Positions 23,930 to 35,159 of a DNA stretch of 64,000 bases are shown piece by piece. Each line of letters starts with the position of its first letter. Within the stretch, counting starts at the first letter, position 1. A model generated the notes under the pieces. It was not told the DNA's origin. It did no database searches and saw only the letters and a list, made by a program, of their open reading frames with translations. Origin of the DNA: Citrus sinensis (taxonomy: Eukaryota; Streptophyta; Magnoliopsida; Sapindales; Rutaceae); contig NC_068560.1 of the NCBI RefSeq assembly GCF_022201045.2, forward strand, positions 29,343,501-29,407,500, given 5' to 3'. The position numbers and the translations under genes are program-made.

Positions 23930-26900
23930 ATGTCAACAGAGAGACTCATTGTTGGCAACGAACATTCTGATGATTATCATCAGCAGCAGCAGCATCACAC
24001 AATGCAACAGCATCATCCAACGGTGACTGTATTGCCCCGTAATAACTCCTCCAAGCAATGTGCTGCAGAACATGAACAAGTTTTTGATGAGTTGCCAAAA
24101 GCAACAATTGTGGCAGTGGCAAGACCAGACTCAAGTGACATTAGTCCCATGCTTTTGTCTTATACAATTGAGCTTCAATACAAACAGGTACTGATATGTT
24201 GCTATTTATATATATATCAAACATGCAAATTTGTTAACAGGTTATGTGCTTCTGTGTGTCTAATTATGCTTCTTCTTTTTTTTTTTTTTGGTATGATATA
24301 TTGAAGTAGTGGGGAAGGAACGAAAAATTGGTTTTGTGATTTTTTTTTCTTGTTTCGAATTTAAAATAAGAACAAGGGAATTTTACGCGCCAATTGTGCG
24401 TACATATAGAGGTACAGATTTGACATAATGTAGAGTTTAAGAATTCATTTGTTATGTGTATTGTACGTTTGCTAAACGGTTTTGTTTTCTGTATTTTTCT
24501 TTTTCAGGGTAAATAAAATGATCAAAAGAATAAGAACGAAAATGGAAAAGATCTTACATTTTGTTTTATGTTTTCTACAAAGCTAGTTGAATTTGGAATC
24601 AGGCATTGGTTGTTAGTATCTAGAACCTGCCAAATAATCTCAATCTGTAGTCTTTTTGATTCATTTGTATTGTTATGTGCCTTTACATGCTGCAAGAATT
24701 GTTCAAGTACTAACTGTACTTTCTATTGGACAGTTTAAGTGGAGTTTAGTGAAGAAAGCTTCACAAATTCTCTATCTACATTTTGCTGTGAAGAAACGTG
24801 CTATTATTGATGAACTTCACGAGAAACAAGGGCAGGTTTGCCTTTTAATTGAACTTGCCCTTACCTCCTTTATGTCATTTCTATACCACATTTTCAGAAG
24901 TATTCAAATCCATGATGTAGTGTGCGTGTTTGTTTTGCCCAGTGTTGGTAACTTCTGTAAGTTCTCATTTGTTACTGATTTTTTCTGATTTTTGATCATT
25001 TTCTTATTGGCATATTGCATTTTAGGTTAAAGAATGGCTTCAAAGCATAGGAATAGTAGATCAGGTAGCGGTTGTGCAAGATGATGATGAACCTGATGAC
25101 GGAGCTGTACCTATGCATCCCAGCGAAAGTGTCAGAAATAGGTAATTTCTTCTTATGCACCTCTTATAATTGACAGAGGAATTGCATTCATAAAGCCCTT
25201 CGTACTATTCCATTTGTCTTTCTTATGAGGTATTTTGTTTTGCAGATACGTGCCGTCCATGGCAGCTTTATCAATTCTTCGCCCAGTGCTAGGAAAGCAG
25301 ACAGTTGCAGAGAGAGCAAAGGTGGCTATGCAAGGGTATTTGAATCACTTCATGGGAAACATAGATATCGTAAATTCTCGAGAGGTGAGCATACAAACTT
25401 CGCTAGTAGTCATCTTCAATGGGTCAATTATGTGATGCCTAACTTGTTGGAAATTGGAACTTAGATTACATGATAGAGTTAGTTTTCTTTTCTGTTGTTT
25501 CTTATCAACTTTTACGTAACATAGTCATTTGTCATAACAAGTGGCTCTGGATTATAGGTGTGCAAATTCTTGGAGGTATCAAGGTTGTCATTTTCAGAAG
25601 AGTACGGTCCAAAGTTAAAAGAAGGTTATGTTATGGTGAAACATTTATCAAATATCTCCAAGACTGATGATGCCATACATTGTACAGGCTGTTGCTTTAG
25701 TTGTTGTAGCAATAAATGGCACAAGGTAATAGAATACTTTTGATCATGGTTTACTTATCTTTATCCTTGTAATGTCAATTGAGATCATCCAGCTGTCTTC
25801 ACACAGTCATACAGGCAACAGCATTTGTAATTAACAGATTTTTCAACTATTAGAACCTGTAAATAAATCCTAATAGGCTTACAGATACCTCACTTAAGCT
25901 CTTGTGGAAAATCATATAGGTTCTTGTTTCTAAAGAATGATAACAAAGAGTATCATCAAATTCCTTTAGCATTGAAAAATAGGATATCCACAACAATTGT
26001 TAGAGCTGTTCTGACATCAGTTTGCTAGTAAAACCAATTCTATTTTCAAACCATGATTAAATACTCTGTCCTGTTACCTTTTTAAAATAAAAATTACCAT
26101 CTTCATTTCAAACTTTATCTATATACAGGTCTGGGCTGTTCTGAAACCTGGATTCTTGGTCCTGCTAGAAGATCCTTATAACACCAGAGTCTTAGACATA
26201 ATTGTATTTGAACTTCTACCAACCACGAATGGGAATGAAGGACCAGGAGTATATTTGGCAAGCCAAGTAAAGGGATCCAATCCATTGCGCTACGCATTTC
26301 AGGTCAGCTGATTTTGTCTTTTGTGTGTGGAAACTAGATGAATTTAGTAAGCTTTAGGCTTGAGACCTTGGTTTATATTTTTTTCATGAATACTTTTCTT
26401 GAATGTACTATTTTTACTTATAATTACCATGTTTGGACATTTGAAAAGGTTTCTTGTGGAAATCGGAGCATAAAGTTAAGAACCACAAATAGTGGCAAAG
26501 TTAAAGAATGGGTTGCTGCAATTAATGATGCTGGTCTTAGACCTCTTGAAGGGTGGTGCCATCCTCACCGATTCGGTTCCTATGCTCCTCCAAGGGGTTT
26601 GACAGAAGATGGGAGTCAAGCTCAGTGGTTTATAGATGGTCAAGCAGCTTTTGAAGCAATTGCTTCTGCCATAAAAAATGCAAAATCACAGGTTTAAGTG
26701 TTCCTCTACCAAGACCAACTGCATTGAACAATATGCCAGTGCCTATTCCTTGTAATGCTGAATGATAAAAACTTGCCTGCAGATACTCATTACTGGCTGG
26801 TGGCTTTGCCCAGAGCTGTATCTCATACGTCCTTTTGAAAATCATCCTTCCTCTCGCCTTGATGCTCTACTAGAAGAAAAAGCCAAGGAAGGGATTCAGG

Positions 26901-29900
26901 TACAAATATAACAACTCTTTCTATCATTGGTAATTTATTGTGTTCAGGGAGTTCAGTGCCATCATTTGCAATTTTGACTTAGCTGATTGAATGTTTAATA
27001 TAATCTTTTAACTCGTTGCTTAGCTTGGGATGATATGTTCTTATATTTCTTGTTCCCAATCAGGATGTCCATATTTTAGTATATGATAGATCACCAAAAC
27101 TGCACCATTCTAAACAAGTCCTTTGAAAGTTTCTTGACATTGCTTTATCGACATTTTTGTTATAAATGTTACAAATTTCAATTTGGATGGTTATGCAGGT
27201 TTACATTCTTCTTTACAAGGAAGTTTCTATTGCTTTGAAAATTAACAGTATGTACAGTAAGAAAAGGCTCCTAAAAATTCATGAGAACGTGAAAGTACTG
27301 CGCCATCCTGACCATGTCTCAACTGGAGTTTATTTATGGTATTCTTCTTAGGCAGTTTACACCAAGTACTTTCCTTCTTGCTTGTTTTCTTGCTTCTGAT
27401 CACTGATTATATATATACATGCAGGTCTCACCATGAAAAACTTGTTATTGTTGATTATCGCATTTCTTTCATTGGAGGATTGGATTTATGCTTTGGTCGT
27501 TACGACACAATTGAACACAAAGTGGGAGATTGCCCTCCTTCTTTGTGGCCTGGGAAAGACTATTATAATCCAAGGTGTTTACTTATTTATTTTTTCTAAT
27601 TTGAGAAAATGGTTTTAGCATGACTAGTAGGGATTCAACTTCATTTTTATATAAGTATGCATTATATCAAATGGAATAAAACTTTTCCGATAGTTTAGTA
27701 TTGGTTATACATGTCAATATGATATGATTATAGAATTTTGTCGACTGCTGTTTGGTTATTCAAATAGTTGAAAGTGTTTGGTGGTAAGTGTATGGACTTT
27801 GATCTTAATACTTCTTTAATGTTGTTCGGCCAGAGAATCTGAACCAAATAGTTGGGAGGACACAATGAAAGATGAACTGGAGCGTGAAAAATATCCACGT
27901 ATGCCGTGGCATGATGTCCATTGTGCTTTATGGGGACCACCTTGTCGTGATATCGCTCGGCATTTTGTTCAACGCTGGAATCATGCAAAGGTTGATCTTC
28001 TGAGACTTGTGATCTTCTTTTTTTTCTTTTTTTTTTATTATTTGCCAAACTTATTGGCTGATATTAATTAACCATACTTTTAGAGAAGCAAAGCTCCAAA
28101 TGAACAAAACATTCCACTACTCATCCCTCATCACCACATGGTTCTCCCTCACTACATGGGAAGAAGTCGAGAGATAGGCATTGAAAACAAGAGCACAGAA
28201 GAAAATCAGAAAGATCTCACCAGACGGGATTCCTTTTCCTCACAATCACCATCAGAAGATATTCCATTGCTTTTGCCTCAGGAATCTGATAAACTAGTTG
28301 CTCCTAATGTCGATGACAAGTCAAATGGCCTCAATACAAATCATAATATTCTTGATAGGACATCTGGGTTCTATGGAAGTTGTACAATCCCTTCTAATGA
28401 GTACAAAACTGAAGCTTTAGCCCCAAATTCTAAGATAAGAGGTACCATAGATGGCCTTGATGCTGTGGATCTTCAACGTGAGATGAACTCAAATTCAGTT
28501 CGGGAGTTTGGCTTGGACAAGAGAGAAGAGTGGCGGGAAAAACCGGAAGAAAATCATGACATTTATTCTAGTAAATGTGGACAAGTTGGTCCGCGTTTGG
28601 CATGCCGCTGCCAGGTTAGCTACAACTCTGGCTATTAAATAAAATCTTGTAGTGTCCTTAGATTCTATTATGTCCCAAAATTGTGATATAAACTTTACCA
28701 GCAGTTATATCCATACACCATTCCAGCCAGACATGTTTGCCATGTGCTATTTCTAAGCTTCTTTGAGTTTTTGTGCCAAAGCATGTATTTAGACAAGTAT
28801 TTTGTGCCAATTAAAATCGTTAAAGGCCAGGTAAATGGTGTCATCAACATAACATGTAGGTTGCAGAACTCAATAAAACTCAAGTAAAGGAAACTCATGT
28901 GGATTAACTTGTTCACAGTGATATGTGAAGGAAAAACATAAATCTTGGTCATTATGAAAAAATTATACCACGTACATGGATCATGTATTTAGACAAGTAT
29001 TTTGTGCCAATTAAAATCGTTAAAGGCCAGGTAAATGGTGTCATCAACATAACATGTAGGTTGCAGAACTCAATAAAACTCAAGTAAAGGAAACTCATGT
29101 GGATTAACTTGTTCACAGTGATATGTGAAGGAAAAACATAAATCTTGGTCATTATGAAAAAATTATACCACGTACATGGATCTGGTATTACTGTCTTTTC
29201 TGCCTAATGTATCTGAACTATAATCTTGTTCTCTTTGTAATTTTAGTTTCCTGCCATAATGAATGAATATGTGCAGATTATCAGAAGTGTCAGCCAGTGG
29301 TCTACAGGAACAAGTCAAACAGAAGGTAGCATTCACAGTGCTTATTGTTCTCTGATTGAGAGTGCAGAACATTTTATTTACATCGAGGTAGGAGAACTTT
29401 ATTTGATGAAATATTTTCTTTTCCTAAGATGTTGGTTATTGAATGAACTTTTAGTCTTCAAGATTGTTCATTTCTTATGCTGACCATTTTGCTACTGCTG
29501 TTTCCTTCTTCCAGAATCAGTTTTTCATTTCAGGTCTTTCAGGAGATGAAACTATACAGAACCGCATCTTGGAAGCATTATACAGACGTATCATGCGAGC
29601 ATACAAAGAACAGAAATATTTCCGGGTTATTGTTGTCTTACCGCTCATACCAGGTTTCCAGGTACATACTTTTTTGGGGTTTCCCCACCTCAAGTTTTAG
29701 TTATAAATTAACAAGATACTTAGAATCTTTCTTTTGTGCATGCATCGACAGGGGGGTATTGATGATGGTGGGGCAGCAACTGTTAGAGCCATAATTCATT
29801 GGCAGTATCGAACTATTTCCCGAGAGAAAACTTCGATATTACATAAACTCAGTATGCTGCTTGGACCTAAAACACGAGACTATATTAGCTTCTATGGTTT

Positions 29901-31297
29901 GAGATCATATGGAAGACTTTGTGATGGTGGGCCTGTAGCTACAAGTCAGGTACAATTTAAATTGCATTCCTTCAGTTTATTTAGCTATTTTGTTTTCTAA
30001 GATGGCTTTGTTCTAAGCTCGACCTTGATTTTTTATTATTCCCTTGATGAAAGAAATGAAGCATAGTGTTTGTTCATGGAGTATGGCTTGATTAGTTATC
30101 TCATGTGAGCTTTGCCTCATCACATACTTTAACCAATTTTTAACCTTGATTTCCATACAGGTGTATGTGCACAGCAAAGTGATGATAATAGATGATCGTG
30201 CTGCTTTGATTGGCTCATCCAACATTAATGATAGAAGTTTGCTTGGATCAAGGGACTCTGAGGTACCGTTTTAATTGTACCAAGTTATGTGAGGAGGATG
30301 ATTAATTATGTCTTAACGGTTTATTTTAACAAGTTAAAGTCAGATAAAAGTTTATGCATTTTTCCATCTCCTCTAATTTGAGTATTTGACTAAACCCTCT
30401 CTCATAAGTTGATTCATTTACTATTTCTGCTTCAGATTGATGTAGTAATTGAAGATAAAGAATTTCTAGAATCATCTATGAATGGAGAGCCTTGGAAGGC
30501 TGGAAAATTTTCTCATTCTCTCCGTTGCTTCCTTTGGGCTGAGCATCTTGGTCTTCATGCAGGAGAGGTTCGTACAATTGAAGATCACAATGTACTCCAG
30601 ACTTCTTGTTTACTCAATAATTTATATCAATTCCTGAATTTAATGAGTTCTTTTCTCTTTGCTTCCTTAAAAAGTGCTGAAAAACAACACTCTAGTGTAA
30701 TTCAATTCTGCTTTTACTTTCTACAGATCAGCCGAATAAGTGATCCTTTGGCAGACACAACATATAGAGACTTGTGGCAAGCAACAGCAGAGGTTCATAG
30801 AACAGTTTATTTTAAGACAAAACATCTACTGCTTGTCAGCATTTTTATGTGGAGTGTATTTGATGATTTTGACTCTAGACAGTCACTTAATATTTTTCTT
30901 CTCATAGGAAAACACCCTGATTTACGAAGATGTCTTCGATTGCATGCCCAATGAAGTTATCCACTCAAGGTACAAAACGCTACCATTTTTTTGGTCTTTT
31001 CTTTCTTTCACATGTAGGTAGTCTCTCATTTTGCATTCAAAATGCAGGTCTGCTCTCAGACACAGCATGAACCAGAGGAAGGAGAAACTTGGGCATACCA
31101 CAATTGATTTTGGGATAGCCCCGGAGAAGCTAGAAACCAACGAGAACGGAGAGATTATAGCAACAGACCCAATGGAAAGACTGAAATCTGTTAAGGGACA
31201 TCTTGTTGCTTTCCCGTTACAGTTCATGTGTCAAGAAGACTTGAGACCAGTATTAATAGAAAGTGAATTTTATGCATCTCCTCAAGTATTTCACTAA
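23930..31297 (+). CDS. PLDZ2: Phospholipase D zeta (PX-PH type)
   Basis: Twenty exons: 23930-24187, 24734-24835, 25026-25141, 25246-25384, 25558-25725, 26129-26302, 26449-26691, 26783-26899, 27199-27338, 27425-27574, 27834-27990, 28084-28614, 29277-29387, 29515-29661, 29752-29949, 30161-30262, 30436-30567, 30727-30792, 30908-30969, 31048-31297; one frame of 1120 codons, near the family's usual length. A His/Gln-rich N-terminus leads into a PX domain (about 55-200) and a PH domain (about 220-350), then two catalytic HKD motifs: HEKLVIVD (H489) and HSKVMIID (H921). A variable linker in exon 12 separates the catalytic halves. The enzyme hydrolyses phosphatidylcholine and similar lipids to phosphatidic acid. 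PX-PH PLDs need phosphoinositides rather than the Ca-binding C2 domain, and act at vacuolar and endosomal membranes in root growth, auxin traffic and lipid recycling under phosphate shortage. Wording of the N-terminus and PX domain is nearer PLDZ2 than PLDZ1. Confidence 0.95.
28782..29181. repeat. Exact 200-bp tandem duplication in PLD zeta intron 12
   Basis: 28782-28981 is repeated without a visible mismatch at 28982-29181. It lies wholly inside the intron between exons 12 and 13, so the protein is not affected. Confidence 0.95.
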
Positions 31298-31922
31298 GAA
31301 ATAATCTCATACAGGGACAAATGCTATAGAGAAACAAAAATTTGCACAAGTTGCAGTAGTTGCAATCGTAGATATTCATCAAGTAGTTTAAACTTTAGGG
31401 AGATATAGAGTGAGCATAGCATCAGCAGTAACATCCATTAAAACGTTTCGGCACTGATAATGTCAGAAAGTACAGATTGAGAGGGATATCTATGGCCCCA
31501 TTGGGCTTGATTAATGCCATTTGTAGATGCCTTGATGCACATAATTCCATTTCCCTTAGCTCAAGCAAATGAATGAAATGTCAGTAATTATCCATGATTA
31601 TGCTGTCTCTTAAAGTACCTGAACAAAGTTAAACCTGTTCAGGTTACTTCAAATTATTGCATAAGTTGATTAATTGAATTGCTTCAAGGCCCGTTCGTCA
31701 TTGTTGCGTTCAAGCTTAATTTGGAAATCACGGCAATCAACTAGAGATTGCGTAACCTCAATCTCAAACAGAGTAGTGGCTGATTAACGGATTAATGGAG
31801 AAAAAGCAATTGAATTTGAATATGCACTTGATGTGAACAACTTCTAATCACCTACCTTGAACAAGGTACGATATATATGAGAAATGCTAAACAAGGAGCC
31901 ACTTCCTAGCTCATTTCCATTA
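31298..31922. other. Shared 3' region of PLD zeta and PP2C
   Basis: The two stop codons face each other 625 bp apart. The interval must hold both 3' UTRs and polyadenylation sites; no other gene is seen. Confidence 0.6.
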
Positions 31923-33616
31923 CTATTTTGGAGTTACAACAGCATGAACTTGCTGAGAAAGAGGAGAAGAATGAAAAAAGAGACAAATGGCTGAAATATC
32001 ATCCATTGCAATTCCCTTCCTCTTGCGTTTCCATGCATGTACGGCACACTCAACCAGACGCTTAGCTGATTTTGCCCTGTTTGGCGTTGAAGATACAATT
32101 TGAATTGCTTCTTGATTAGAGATTACATCCCATACCTGAAGAATTAAACCAATAAAAATTTTCAACTTATTTTCTTTAATCTTTACAAACAAAAATAATT
32201 TGAAAATAATTGTAATATCGTAATAATGCATTATGGATACCCCATCAGTTGCGAGCACAACAAACTGGTCTCTGCTGGTTATATGCCTTTGTGTCACTTC
32301 GGGCACAGAAATGAGTCCATAATCCTTGACACAATAATCACCAAAGGCTCTAGACATTGCCAGCCCCGGACATTCCTCATTCGGAAGCCAGACTCTGTGC
32401 ACTCCTGGCTCGTCTTCTAAACAGAAGACCCGTCCCTTGCATTGAATTATCCGCTCAGCTTCATCTGCAAATACAATCAAGAATAATATAAACAATTCAT
32501 GATTTTTATTTTTTTTTGTGTTGGAGAGAGACAGAGTGTGTGTGTGTGTGTGTGAGAGAGCGAGAGAGAGATACAGACAAGGTAAGTTGGGCTTGAAATC
32601 GACTGTTAGCTGAACTGGAACCAAGCTTCCATCTTCTGAAGTGGTGGCTAATACAGCTCGTGAGTCGCCAACATTAGCAACCATTATGAATTCACCCTGG
32701 TGAAACAGAAATAACTAGCTCGTTAATTCTGATGAACATGTGCAAGATACAAGTGGCTGGTTAAAATAATTTCCAGTACCTGTCTGACAATTGTCAAAGC
32801 AGTTGTTCCGCTGTAGAATGAATCAATCTGTCGATGCTGCTCAAGCTCTTGATCAACAGCAGCACAAGTCTTAACATAAGAATGCTTCCATATGTTGAAT
32901 CCATGAGTCTTTTTATCCGAATCCAAGTCAATATCTGGGAGAAGAGAAGCTTCAGCAAGAGTCTCCTGCCAATTACAAAGCAACGATGAAGGCATTGATT
33001 CCCGGACCTTTTTAGCCACAAAATGACCCCAAGGACCATGCCCATCAAATATCCCACAAAACATCATGTCTGCCTGACATCCAAATTCCTGCTCCAAAAC
33101 AAAGAATGAGCACATTTTTCAATCAAAATTGAACCAAGAACCAAATATTGCTCACAGCTTGGCTATCAAAAGCAGCTTACGATTACATAATTATCAATGC
33201 CGCTTTCTATGATAACACTTCATTTGATAGCCAAGAAAAGCACAAGAGTAGCCATTTCCACATAATTTGGCTATCAAAAGCAGCTTACGATTACATAATT
33301 GTCAATGTCGCTTTCTATGATAACACTTCATTTGATAGCCAAGAAAAGCACAAGAGTAGCCATTTCCACATACCTCCCAGACAATTGCGCAATCTTGATT
33401 TACTCCTTTTTCGCCTCGCTTGGAGAAAACTGAGGCAAAGTTATTGGAACTATCAACATTTACAAAACCAGAAGACCTTAAAATCATTTCATTCCTTTTG
33501 GCTTCTTTAGCCATTGCTTCTGCAGCTCCTCTCCCAGCACAACTCTCAGAATTTTTCCCTTTTCTGATTGAAAAGGACCTTGCCAATCCGTAAAACATGG
33601 AGGAGAAATGCCCCAT
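31923..33616 (-). CDS. Protein phosphatase 2C, clade with N-myristoylation motif
   Basis: Five exons: 33616-33374, 33088-32780, 32696-32579, 32464-32241, 32135-31923, one frame of 368 codons. The start MGHFSSMFYGLARSFSIRKG has Gly2 and Ser6, a myristoylation signal, so membrane attachment is likely. PP2C motifs occur in order: EKGVNQD (about 69-75), FDGHGPWGH (D96 and G97 of the metal site), GTTA, NVGDSRAV (D195), LATDG (D297) and MDDISAI (D343, D344). It is a Mg/Mn-dependent Ser/Thr phosphatase; the sequence resembles the Arabidopsis group that includes PP2C52 and PP2C74, not the ABA-receptor-regulated clade A. Introns 1 and 3 hold a tandem repeat and a (CA)n run next to their donors. Upstream leader exon and uORF: see 34681-34975. 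Confidence 0.93.
33161..33373. repeat. 108-bp tandem duplication in PP2C intron 1
   Basis: Two nearly identical copies begin at 33161 and 33269. Each is bounded by an inverted pair, GGCTATCAAA and TTTGATAGCC, spaced about 70 bp. The copy next to exon 1 supplies the splice donor; the second copy differs at that point and lacks it. Confidence 0.9.
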
Positions 33617-33691
33617 TTCCTCAAATTCAATCCCCCCACACCAGAGTCAATGTTGGCTTCTTCTTTCCCTTTATGTAGACTCAAAATCTGC
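33617..33691 (-). other. PP2C 5' leader, second part (predicted)
   Basis: Purine-rich non-coding stretch directly upstream of the PP2C ATG, preceded by a plausible acceptor (TTTCAAATAG). It would join the leader exon near 34681. Confidence 0.45.
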
Positions 33692-34680
33692 CTATTTGAA
33701 AATGAAGAATAATCACACACAATCAAAATCTAGCTTAAAAGGAAATGCATTGAGATACCTAAGAAAAGAAGATTCCAATATTCTTCTTATTTCTAACAAA
33801 TTCTTTATTAAGAACCAAACAGATAATCAAAGCATATCAAATACTTTATTAAGAATCAAACAGATAATTAAAACAGAAGTAAAAAGACATGATCCTACTC
33901 AGAAAGGCAAGAATCTTTCAATTTAATAGAGTAAAAACAAGAAACGGTGAATGTGAAACATAATTTTATAAAAGTTAAAAACAAAAAGCTATGAATCTGA
34001 AAGACATCACAGAGAATATTCATCATGACATGGAATTCCAATATCTCATGATCTAGAATTTTTAGCAAGCAAACGAAAAAAGTTATAAAATAAACTTAGC
34101 AGCCCTATGCATTGTTTGCTTCCTGAGAAAAAAGTAGCATGACTTTTAAAAATTTGTCTTCTCATATTTTCTTCCATGTAACCAGCAACCAAACTTAAGG
34201 TGACCCTTTTGTTTGTTTCTTAAGAAAACAAAGGAGGAAAAGGAGAAGCTCAACATAAGTCTTAGCTAAGCTCATCAAGAATCAAAACATTGCTCTATAT
34301 TTTCAGCTACACAATCTTTGATTACCAAATCATTTAAAAAAAAAAATCAAATAAATTTTAACCCACCTTTGAAGCAAATTTAGATTTTGAGAATCCAAAA
34401 TATAAATTTATTATGAAATGCAACTGTGAAACTTTCATTTTCTCCTTGTTTTTCTCCCAAAACTTGCTTGGAAGTTGGAAACCAAACAAAGCAAAGAAAA
34501 AAGAAACTTTTTTCACTCAAAAAAAAAAAAACCTATTTTTCCCATTCATCACACATCAAACATTCCTTTCATTTCCCTTATTTTCTTGTCAACTTTCTCA
34601 GAAACCAAACAACATGCCCTTTGACCCTTTATCCAACACTCAAACAAAAACAAACTCAAAAAAAGCATATGCATGAAAGA

Positions 34681-34975
34681 CCTTTGATGGAGAAACAAAC
34701 AATATCAGATAGCCGGGCTCTGAACCAATAGCCGGAAAGCTGACGTCAGCCGCCGGAGTCCGAAGCAATCCCGGTGATCCCTTATTGAGCTGAGAATTCT
34801 AGAGAAAAAATCTTGAGATGGATTATTGCTGCAATAATCCATAATGAAAAAGAGCTTTTGTTGCCTTGTGTTCCTCTCCTTTTCACTGTGGAGAAGAAAA
34901 CAAAGGCGCAACTCTTTTGTTGTTGTTGTCGTTGTCGTTGTTTTCATACATCTTACACGTACATACAAAAGCACT
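34681..34975 (-). promoter_or_regulatory. Predicted PP2C leader exon with 45-codon uORF
   Basis: The minus strand holds an open frame from ATG 34842 to TGA 34705 (45 residues, starting MDYCSNNPSQDFF). It has more GC than its surroundings and is followed by an AAAG/GTCTTT donor. If spliced to 33691, it is an upstream ORF in the PP2C leader and would reduce or condition translation of the phosphatase. Its ATG lies in a 25-base inverted repeat (34818-34842). Confidence 0.4.
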
Positions 34976-35124
34976 TTGTTTATTTAATTTGCTTCTCCTT
35001 TGAACTGCTTTTCAACTAAATGTGCTTTTAGTTTGTGGTTACAAAGCTTCTTGTAATCTTGTTAGTTATTTGTATACTCCGTGCTCATACTTTCCATTTT
35101 ATAACATGTTAGTTATACAACGAT

Positions 35125-35159
<35 letters not shown>

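Noticed and set aside
28695-29152. Two nearly identical short minus-strand ORFs
   Set aside because: Products of the 200-bp intronic tandem duplication; inside a PLD intron and without family resemblance.
33148-33510. 120-codon plus-strand ORF with an internal repeat
   Set aside because: Shadow of the PP2C exon 1 plus the 108-bp tandem repeat.
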